45,777 nucleotides of DNA, from NCBI GenBank assembly GCA_016795425.1, contig JAEUHG010000042.1, positions 1-45,777 on the forward strand. Reading direction: 5' to 3'. Under the pieces are notes generated by a model. That model was not told the DNA's origin, ran no database searches, and saw only the letters and a program-made list of their open reading frames with translations. Below, piece by piece: positions 35,683 through 45,100 of this stretch. The stretch comes from Verrucomicrobiales bacterium. Lineage in GTDB: Bacteria; Verrucomicrobiota; Verrucomicrobiia; Limisphaerales; CAIMTB01. Both the position numbers and the translations under genes were made by a program. How positions within the stretch are numbered: the stretch's first letter is position 1; every line of letters starts with the position of its first letter.

Positions 35683-37788
35683 TCAACCCACGCGACCGAC
35701 TTCTAGCAGGGCGTCCGCAACCCGAGACTCTACCATCACCGGGATACGGCATTCCGAGGTGACTTTCGGCGGATTCGTGGTCCGGAGTCGAAACGCCACC
35801 GGTGCGCCCACTCGGAATTCGATCACGTCCTTCACCCGGCCGTAGTAGCCACCCCACCCAGCCCGGATCTGCGTGATCTGGCCGGGATCCACTTGTGCAT
35901 CCGCACTCGGCGACCATGGCGCGCGCTGAAAATCGCGGAAGAAAACTTCGATCGATTGTCGTCCCTCGCGCTGGAGCGATCGACCGGTGACGCACATGAA
36001 CTCGCCGCCATTCCGCGTCTGAAGAATCAGCACCAACGGCAGCGCTGGATTCGAACTGGAACTCACTTTGGTCGAGATCACCAAACCATCGCTACCCACG
36101 AAAGGTGAGGTGCGTCGGTAGGTGAATCGGACGAAGAGGAAGGTGTCCACCTCACCCTTGGTCAATGCTCCCCGCGCCGTCCATTCGGCATCGCGGCTTT
36201 GCGAATCCTGCGGGGCGGGAACGAGGCTGCCCTCGACGAATTCCCCGTTCATGAGGGTCGGCTGAATGTCGACGCTTCGAACAAAGCCTTCGGCGCTGGA
36301 ATTGAGCCCCCAACTTCCGTCCGCACGATTCTCGAGTCGTTCGCCCCATTCGAGGATCACGTCGTCTCCCAGTTCGCCGGCGCCACGCGCCAGGATCTGC
36401 TGGCGCCAACGGGCGACCTTGGGCCAAAGAACGGCCCGATCCTTGATGCCGAATGACCCGCCCCGGCTCGAACTGTTGAGACACACCAGGGAACACTTCG
36501 TCGTCCATTCATCCATCAGGTCCAGGAACTCCTGGTGCGGCACTTTCTCGCACAGGTACATCTTCTGGCGAACCGCCGTGAAATCATCCCAGTTCATGTC
36601 GAGACTCACAATGCCTCGGCCGAGCGCATAGTCCCAAAGGTTGGTGCCTGGATAAGGAATGAGGCAGGCCCATGTCGGCGCATTGATCTTGCCGTCGCGC
36701 AAATTCGTGAACAACGCGCGGAACGTGATGAGCATATCCTCGCGCGTTTCGACAGGGGCGCCGAAAATGATGCTCGGATTGACCTTGATGCCGTTGGCAT
36801 GCAGCAGGTCGATGGCCCGCTGGTTGATCGCCCCGGTGCAACCGGTCTTGTTGTAGTACTTCAGAATGTTGTCGCTGAAGGTCTCCACCCCCATGCCGAG
36901 ATCGGTCACGTTCAGTTCCTTCAGCAAATTGCATATCGTCTCGTCCACCAGATTGGCCCGCACCGCGCACGAGAACGTGAGTTTCCCCAGCAACCCCGTT
37001 TCACGCAGTCCGGCGATCAGCGCCAGTAGCCGCTTACGATCGGCAATCAACAGATCATCATAGAAGACCACGTGCTTCACGCCCCGCGTCTCCACCAATC
37101 GGATGATGTCGTTCACGACCCGGTCTGACGACAGGCTGCGGTAGCGTTGCGAAAACTTCTCCGAAACACAGAACGAGCAGTGATACGGACAGCCACGCGC
37201 GGAAACGATGCAGACCATCGACGACGCCCGGTGAAACGGCAGTTCATCCAGATTGGGAGGCGCCAGTTCATTGAGATTCCTCACCACCGGCCGAGGGGCC
37301 GTCCGATGGATCTTGCCGTCCCGCCGAAAACACAATCCCGGCACCTTCGCCAGGTCTTCCAGGTCAAACCGCCCCTTCTCCAGATAGGAACGAAGCAGGT
37401 CGACCAATGTCGCCTCACCTTCCCCGACCGCCGCCAGGTCGAAGATTTCGTGCAGCGATTCCGGCAGCAGAGTGATGTGAACGCCGCCGAGGATGACGGG
37501 GATCCGCAGCGTTTCCTTGGCCTGGCGTGCCAGCCGAATCGCCACGCCATACGTTTCGGTCTGCGCGCTGATCCCAACAATATCCGGTCGCTCAGCCAGC
37601 AGATCTTCCAGCCGTTCCTTCATCACCACACGAACGCCCGGCAGGTCACGCCGCACCGCCGCCGCCAGGAATCCCAATCCCAAAGGCCCAAAAGTGTGGC
37701 TGTAGCCTTTGTCAAAGTGAGTGGCGAGGATCAGTCCCAGGGTAAGGACAGGGCGGGCGGTTTCGGTATTCATGGCATCACAGTCCAT
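35683..37788 (-). CDS. B12-binding-type radical SAM protein with C-terminal extension
   Basis: 701 residues; ATG 37788 is favoured by AGGGG about nine bases upstream, with ATG 37773 as alternative. The N-terminal ~125 residues form a B12-binding-like Rossmann domain (DIVGISAQTETY, VILGGVHITLLPE, VGEGEATLVDL); no clear cobalamin-ligand DXHXXG motif. The radical SAM core has CPYHCSFC (C200, C204, C207), VVFYDDLL, GMGVETFSDNILKYYNKTGC and NPSIIFGAPVETRED. Residues about 510-690 form an extra beta-rich domain not usual in the family. Radical SAM enzymes of this layout perform methylations or rearrangements; the substrate here is not deducible. The protein has no signal peptide. Convergent with the fusion gene, stops 25 bases apart. 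Confidence 0.88.
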   Translation of the reverse strand: MDCDAMNTETARPVLTLGLILATHFDKGYSHTFGPLGLGFLAAAVRRDLPGVRVVMKERLEDLLAERPDIVGISAQTETYGVAIRLARQAKETLRIPVILGGVHITLLPESLHEIFDLAAVGEGEATLVDLLRSYLEKGRFDLEDLAKVPGLCFRRDGKIHRTAPRPVVRNLNELAPPNLDELPFHRASSMVCIVSARGCPYHCSFCVSEKFSQRYRSLSSDRVVNDIIRLVETRGVKHVVFYDDLLIADRKRLLALIAGLRETGLLGKLTFSCAVRANLVDETICNLLKELNVTDLGMGVETFSDNILKYYNKTGCTGAINQRAIDLLHANGIKVNPSIIFGAPVETREDMLITFRALFTNLRDGKINAPTWACLIPYPGTNLWDYALGRGIVSLDMNWDDFTAVRQKMYLCEKVPHQEFLDLMDEWTTKCSLVCLNSSSRGGSFGIKDRAVLWPKVARWRQQILARGAGELGDDVILEWGERLENRADGSWGLNSSAEGFVRSVDIQPTLMNGEFVEGSLVPAPQDSQSRDAEWTARGALTKGEVDTFLFVRFTYRRTSPFVGSDGLVISTKVSSSSNPALPLVLILQTRNGGEFMCVTGRSLQREGRQSIEVFFRDFQRAPWSPSADAQVDPGQITQIRAGWGGYYGRVKDVIEFRVGAPVAFRLRTTNPPKVTSECRIPVMVESRVADALLEVGRVG

Positions 37789-38133
37789 AGACGGTCACCC
37801 CTAAGGACAACCGTGGTTCCAACCCCTCAACCCACCCGCGAGCGCAATGCAAATCACCGCCGCGCCAACCGATGGCGACCAGGGCTGACGACAACCACCG
37901 ACCCACACAGCATAACCAATGCCGGAAGTTAAGAACCTGGGTCGCCCTCCCTTCCTTCCCCCCCTCAATGGCCCATCCCTATCCCCATCAATGATTTCGA
38001 TCCTGCCGGGATCCCGGCAAAGATGCGTGCGCGGCACAATCTGCCGGGAACAGGGCGGCAGGGACCGCCCCGCACCTCGCGCCGAGGATCCCGCCACCTT
38101 TCGAAGGCCACCTGCAATTCCCCCCTCCACGCC
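37789..38133. other. intergenic region with a perfect palindrome
   Basis: 345 bases between the radical SAM gene and the haem protein, on the same strand. It holds a 16-base perfect palindrome (38004-38019) and a pyrimidine-rich tract near 37940-37970. No small gene, tRNA or clear terminator is seen. Confidence 0.5.
38004..38019. repeat. 16-base perfect palindrome
   Basis: TGCCGGGATCCCGGCA reads the same on both strands. It lies 216 bases before the radical SAM start and 115 bases after the haem-protein stop. No T-run follows in either direction, so an operator-like or recombination site is more likely than a terminator. Confidence 0.4.
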
Positions 38134-39087
38134 TCAATCGGAATCCGCCGGCGTCAGCTCCCGTATCCACCGAGCGAGACGCTCCAGTTGGCGGTCCGTG
38201 AGATAGGGACCGCCTTGTGGCATGCGCGCACCACAGGACGGCGACCCGGATAATTTTTCATGGAGCAAACTGCCCGCGACGTCGCCGGGTCGGACATAGA
38301 CCAACTGAGAGCCACACGCACCTCCGGATCCAGAGGCGACATTCACCAGCCCGGATAGCGGGGGCGCCTCAACGTCCGGTGGAAAGCCCGACCCATGGCA
38401 CACGGCGCACCCCTCCTTCAACGACGGACCGTGCTCGCGCTTCGCCCGGATATTCGATTGAAAGGAAAGTCGGACCAGAATCTGAAGTTCACCCACGACT
38501 TCGCGGCCGGGGCCGGCATCGGAATTCGCTTCCGTCACTTTCACAGGCACCGCGTATCTTCCGTCTTCGTTGAACTCAGCCGCCGCCGCCGAGGGCACGC
38601 CTTCCAAGCGGCCCTCGGGCAACAGCCGGATCCCTTCCGGAAGCGCTCCCTCGGACCCTGTCCATTGCAGTGTCCCATGGTCCCCGGATGCCCGGAGGGG
38701 CAGCGCCACCGATTCTCCGGCCTTCAGGATCACGGGGCGGAGGTCCAGGGACCATGGCGGGCGCGGCCCCTGTCGAATTCGGAAGAACGTGGCCACCGCC
38801 GAAAGCGGAATCTCGACACGGATCGGAGATCCGCGGCCCGCATATTCGAGGATCGAAACCCAGTTGGTCACCAACTCGGTCGACTGTTCGATCGCATACG
38901 AGACGTTGGTCTCGCTATCGAAGGAAAAGTGAATCCGGCTGCCCACGATGGCGGTGTCGGAGATTTCCGTCGCCCACCCAGGGATAGGCAGAAGCATGCC
39001 GGCCGCGATGGCCGCAACAATCCTCCCGCACGCCCACACGCGCCGATCATGGCCCCACATTGATGTTCTCATGACAACGCCGCGCAT
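38134..39087 (-). CDS. exported single-haem c-type protein with Ig-like domain
   Basis: 317 residues from ATG 39087; ATGs at 39072 and 39060 are equally plausible. A hydrophobic segment (CGRIVAAIAAGMLLPIPGWA) is a signal peptide. Residues about 47-105 carry the module seen in neighbours (YAIEQSTELVTNW ... ATFFRIRQ). A putative Ig-like (He_PIG type) domain follows (about 112-190). The C-terminal ~95 residues contain CAVCHG (haem site 227-231) and M289 in RMPQGG as axial ligand, as in planctomycete-type cytochrome domains. It is probably periplasmic or surface-attached. It follows the giant Calx-beta gene by 96 bases on the same strand, perhaps as one transcript. Confidence 0.78.
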   Translation of the reverse strand: MRGVVMRTSMWGHDRRVWACGRIVAAIAAGMLLPIPGWATEISDTAIVGSRIHFSFDSETNVSYAIEQSTELVTNWVSILEYAGRGSPIRVEIPLSAVATFFRIRQGPRPPWSLDLRPVILKAGESVALPLRASGDHGTLQWTGSEGALPEGIRLLPEGRLEGVPSAAAAEFNEDGRYAVPVKVTEANSDAGPGREVVGELQILVRLSFQSNIRAKREHGPSLKEGCAVCHGSGFPPDVEAPPLSGLVNVASGSGGACGSQLVYVRPGDVAGSLLHEKLSGSPSCGARMPQGGPYLTDRQLERLARWIRELTPADSD

Positions 39088-39183
39088 CCCGACGCAGCAT
39101 GTCGACGGTCACGCAACCGAAGATGTGAGGGCGCCGTACGGAGAATGGTTCCCGGGAAATCGCCTTTTGCCGAATCGGGCCGA

Positions 39184-42100
39184 TCACTCCACTCGCACGC
39201 GATAGAATCGAGGCACCGAAGCCGAACCATCGCAGCCGGGATCCACCATCCAAAACACGGCATCCGAATTGGTCTGGGTCTCCACGGGCGTCCAGGCGCG
39301 AAGGTCGCCTGACCGTTCCAATACATGCAGGCGCCCCGCCACACTCTCCACACGCACCGCGCACGGCGCGGCGGCGACCTCCCAAGCCAGGCGCGGCGGC
39401 GGCAATCCCGCCGTCGTATCCGGCAGATCCAGATGGTCGATCCAAACCGCGTCCTCGGAACCTCCAAAGGTCGCATCCCGATGGAACCGCCATTCAAACC
39501 GGTTCAATCCCGCCGGCACCTGGAACGTATACGCCTGCCAGCCGTTGATGCCCGACCAGCGTTCCACCAACCCGCCGTTGAGATAGAATTCCAGGAAATC
39601 CCAGCCAGCCTCGGACGCCGTTCGGAAATCAAAGGTCCCGCCGCCAGTCCCGGTCTCCCGATCCAGGATCAAGGTGCTGGTCGCCCGATCCCTGACATTG
39701 CCGGATCGCGCCGAATATTGTCCGCCTGAAGCCGTCTCGCGCGTCACCACCCAGGGCGCGTCACCCGCGAATTTCCAGGGGAGTTTCGAGAAATCCCCGG
39801 ACTCAAAGGACTCCAGGTAGTCCCTCGCCCGGAAACGCGCCGTCAGCACGTGATGGCGATCCATCAGCAACGGCAGCGGGTTCTGAGCGGAAACCACCGT
39901 TCCTTCCCAGCGGGCGAATTCGAAATTCCGGCTGGGAAGCGCCATGATCGTTTGCGTGGATTGAATCGGGAACTGTCCGCCCGCCGGCAGCACCAGGCCG
40001 CCCGGGCTCTGATTGACGGTGAGGGTGTAGTGCGTGATGGGGCGGTCGTCGTCCTCGAGGGTCACCTCGATTTCGCGCTGGGATCCGAGTTCCAAGCCGG
40101 CCGTTGGCGCACTCAGTACCAGGCGGAACGACTCTGCACCTTCGATCCGTTCGTCATCCCTCAACTCCACCCGAATGGTGGCCGTGGCAACGCCCGGGTC
40201 AAAGACCGCCATCCCCGTGTTGGCCACGAAATCTTCCCCGGCGATGGCGGTGCCCGAGAGAGTCTCGAATCTCACCGTTGCCCCGCTCAGCAAGGAACCG
40301 GAGCGGCGGACGACCACTTGGAGTGCCTCTTGGTTCTCTCCCACCTGCGTCGAGGTCAGATCAAATGCCACTGCCGCCTCGTTGTCGGCGATCACCAAAG
40401 TAGCCGTTGTTTGCCGGCCAAAACGTGCACCGACCGCATTGGTCAGCCACAATCGGACCGTCTCGCTGCCCTCGGCGATCGCATCATCGCGCAGGCCCAC
40501 CCGCAGCTCACGGCGCGTCTCACCAGGCGCGAAGGAGATCACCCCGGAGGTCGGCAGGTAATCCTGACCTTCCACCGCCGAGATTCCCGCCGAAGCATAA
40601 CCCACCTGCGCGGCATTCTTGGCCAGACCCGACCGCTGCACCTCGAGCACCGCCTCGGATTCGGTCTCCGACACGGTCCACACGGCTTGGCCGAACTCCA
40701 CGGTGCCCTCCGCGAACTTCTCGTCGGCATGAATCCGCGCCACACGCGATCGCGGCCGCTCGTGGACGGAAGTAAAGTCTCCACCGATGAGAAACGCACC
40801 GTCGGGTTGTACCGCCACGGAGCGAATGGTCCCATTGGCGCCAGTCCCCTTGAAGAAGGTTTCATCCGCCACGCCCGAGGACGATAACCGGAGAAAACGT
40901 CCCGTGGTCTCCCCGGCAAACTCGTCGAAGGCGCCCGCCATCACCACTCGCGCACCTTCCTGAATCCCGCTTCCGAAGACCGACGCATTGGCGCCGAGAC
41001 CGGGGTCAAAGCCGGGGTCGAGGCCGCCGGTGGCCAAGAGACGGGCAACCCGATTCCGCGGCAAACCACCCACGCTGCGAAACTCGCCGCCGACATAAAT
41101 CGACCCGTCCAACGCCCGAACCAGTGTATGCACCGGTCCGTCCGGTTGCGTGGTCGAAACCCGCACCCGATCCACCGACCCATCCCTCGTCAAGGCCGCC
41201 AGGAACCGCCCCCCATCGACGCCCCAGGTCTCGAAGACACCGCCCACCAGAAGGCTTCCGTCCTCGAACGCCAATGCGGTACGCACTCCCGGCCGTCCAT
41301 CGTCTCCTGTGCTGAACGACCGATCGAGGCTACCGTCCGGAGCCAATCGGACCACCCCGGGGGAATTCAGACCCGATACGACATCGAAGTCGCCGCCCAT
41401 TACCGGATGGGTGCCATTCACCAACACCCGAACCGCACCGTCGGGCCCGGTTGTGAAGCCGCTGGACAAGGTTCCGTCCGGTTCCAATCGGACCAGGAAG
41501 CCCGCGCCGCTGGAATCCGCGTTGGTGAAGGTGCCGCCGACCAGCACCCGGCCGTCGGCGATTTCGAGTGCGGCGAACACGCCCCCTGGAAAACCACGAC
41601 CTGGATTGAAACTGCGATCCACGAATCCATCGGCATGCAATCGTGCCAAGCCAGGCATCACCACGCCGTCAAACCGTTCGAAATCGCCGCCCACCAGGAT
41701 CTTTCCGTCCGATTGCAGCGCCAGGGTCCGAACCGTGGCGTCGGCTCCCAGGCCGGGCTGGAATTGGTCATCCACCCGCCCGGGCGTCTCGTTGTCGCGA
41801 ATCACCACGGTGACATTGCTCGATGCGCCCAGGGCAACGAAAGGAGCCACCAGAAAGGGTGGTGTGACCCGGGGATTCGACAAGCGGATCTCGAACGTCT
41901 CATCCGGCTCACCCAAGGAGTCGTTGAGAATCGAAACGGCAATCACCCGGTTGGTTTCGCCGGGCCGGAACACCACTTCCCCCGTTCCGTTGGTCAATGT
42001 CTCGTACCGATTCCCCAGAAATGCCAGCGTTCCACTCGCGGACGTGAAATCCTCACCGGCGGTCGCGGTGCCAGAAAAAGTGGCGTAATTCAATGAAACC

Positions 42101-45100
42101 GGCATGAGCGCCGATCCAATCCGGCGCACCACGATCTCCACGACTCCCAGATCCTCGTCGATCTCCCGCGTCACCTCGGCGAACTCCATCGCACAATCGT
42201 CGTCAACGATAGTCACTTCGATTTCACCCAGCGGGACATCATCCATCCCGAGTATTTGGAGAACGAACGTCTCACTGCCCTCGATCACGGCGTCGTCGAT
42301 CAGCGGAATGCTCAACTGCACCTGGTCCACGCCCGCGGCGAACTCCAGCGGGCCTTCGGTGAACTCATAGTCCTCCCCCGCCAGCGCATTGGCATTGGCG
42401 GTCTGGAATTTCGCGTTCAGCGGCTGGTCGATCGGACCCGAACGCACCAGCGTCACCTTGACGGCCGCGTCACTCTCCACCGCGGCCAGAACATTCGTGC
42501 CTGGCGACAGCAGGGAATCATTGTCCTGAAGCGTGAGGATGGCGCGATTCTGCCCACCCAGAGGGAAAAGGTCCGAACCGCGTGACAGCTGAAGCTCCAC
42601 CGTCTCGGGACCTTCCACCTCATCGTCATCGATCACCGACACCTCGAATTCCATTCGCCAAACCCCGGGACCGAATGTCAGCACACCATTCGTCGAGACA
42701 AAATCCCCGGATCCGCCGTCGCGCCCCGCGGTGAACTCCATGGCCGTGCCCGCGTTGGCTTGGAAGATAACCGTGGCGGGGGCGTTGGTACTGCCGGTTC
42801 TTCGTACCGTAATGCGGGCCGCGCCATCGCCTTCTTTGGCTTCGTACCGGGCCGATACAAACTCGATGGTCCCGTCGTTGTCCTCGATCGAAATCGTCGC
42901 CTGGTCATGATCTTCCACGAAGCTGGCACCCGGCGCGGTCAACAGCGTCAACACCACGTCTTCGCGATACTCGCCCACCGGGTCATCGATCGGCACCAAG
43001 GGCAGGCGCACCTCGTCTTGCCCCGGCGCAAAGGTGATGACGTGGTCGAAATCAAGGTAGTCACTCGCCGGCACCGCCGAACCCGAAAGTTGGAACGTGA
43101 CGACCTGCGATAGGTTGGTCCTTCCGGTCCGTCGGATGGCAAACCAGACCGGATCCCCGGGAGTCTCGCCGGTCTGCGGGTCGGAAACAGAAACGTCGAT
43201 CTGGGATTGGTCGTCGTCCTGAATGATATAGGTGTGCACGGCGAACACATCGAGCACGCCGTTGGTCACCAGAGTGGGCGGATTGTTGGTGTCTTCGGAC
43301 GGAAGTTCCACGGCGGCGATGCGCAAACGTACCAACAGGTTCTCGTCCGTTTCCGGCAGCAGATCATTGATGACTTCCAACGGAATGATCTGGATTCGAT
43401 TGCTCAAGGGTTCGTCGGCTTCGGGATCCAGATAGGCAAACTGCAACGTGCCATTGGTGAGCACATAGTCCGACCCTTGCGTGGCCGTCCCACCCAGGAC
43501 TTCCCAAGCCACGGCGACCGCTTTGTCGTCGCCCTCGTCCGGATTCCCGGAGATTCGCACCACCAGGTTTGCTTGTTCCTGCGATTCCGGACCGCGCGAG
43601 TTCAGCAGCATGAATCCCACCGCCGGCTGAGCATCGCCGTTGTCCAGCAACTTCACCTCGGCGCCAGAGGGCTGCCCGAGGGTGTAGCTCGGATCCGGCA
43701 GCAACTCGAGGTCGATGGTCTCGTCATCCTCGCGGCGATTGTCGTCGATCGGCGTGACCGTGATCGACACCTGCGATTGCCCCGCGGGAATCAGGATTTG
43801 ATCGCCGCTGGCGACGTAATCCGATTGATGAACCGCGCTGCCACCAAACCGATAGTAAACTCTCAACGACGAACCCAGCGCCCCGGTACGTCGAATGGTG
43901 AAAACTCCAGGATCGTCCCCTTCCGCCGCGTCCGCATCGGTTGCTGACACCGTCACCACCGGAAACTCGTCGTCACGTAATCGCAGGATCGCGCGGCCCG
44001 GATTGCCAACGTTGTAGATCGGACTGTCACCCACCGTGACTTCAAGAGTCTCTTCGCCTTCGATCGAGGCATCGTCGATGGGATAAACCATGATCGCGAC
44101 CGCGCTGGCGCCGGCCGGAATCGTCACCCGACCTTCCAGCGGGGCATAATCGATGCCCACTTTGGCAGTGCCTCCCAGCAGGTAATCCACCTCCAGCGGT
44201 TCTCCCAGGTCGCCCGTGCGCTGGAAGCTGACGCGGCCCGACGGCGCCCCTTCCGCCACGACGGCGTCGATGGCGGTCACCGTGACGGTGGGAAGATCGT
44301 TGTCCACCACGATGATCGATGCCGACGGAGTGCCCAATCGATAGCCGGTTCCGGGTCGAAGCGTCACCGCCACCGACTCGTTGCCTTCAACAAAACGATC
44401 GTCCCAAACGTCAATCACCAGACGCACGGCATCGACATCGGGTGGGAACTCCAGCACCTCGGGCAAGGGGGCGAAGTCCTGGCCCGCCTCCGCGGTTCCC
44501 GTAACCTGAATCGGAATCCGAAGCGTCGTGGTGGGAGGACGGCCGTTGCGCAACACCACGAAGGTCGCGGAATCACCGGCGAATTCGGACACCTCCTTTT
44601 CAAGAGCCACGATGGAAATCGTGGTATTCGTCGCTGTTTGCTCATCGAGAATTCGGGCCTGCGCCTCCGCCACAGCGCCGAGTTGGTACAACACCCGCGT
44701 CTGGAACCAGGTGTCCTGGCCTTGATCCGACAGCACCTCCCATCCCGGAATGTCGACGGTGTTGGTGTCGGTCTCGGTGATCGTCGTACGAGTCACGGGA
44801 TACACCAGCGTGACCACCAATGATTCGTCACCCTCGGCGGCATCCTTGCCGATCACAGGAAAACTGATGTTCGTCGATAACAACCCGGGGCCCAAATCCA
44901 CGAAACCGTATTCCAGATTCTGAGTCACTGGCGCCAATGCCGTGGGAATCGTGTTGGTCTGCACTTCGACCGCACCCCAAGGTTCATAATCCTTCTCGGC
45001 CTCCGCCGTGCCGGACGTTCGGAAGAAGACGCGCAAGGTGTCATTGGTAGGACCCGACCGCGAGATGCGGAAACTCGCCGGGCGCCCGTTCACCTCCTGT

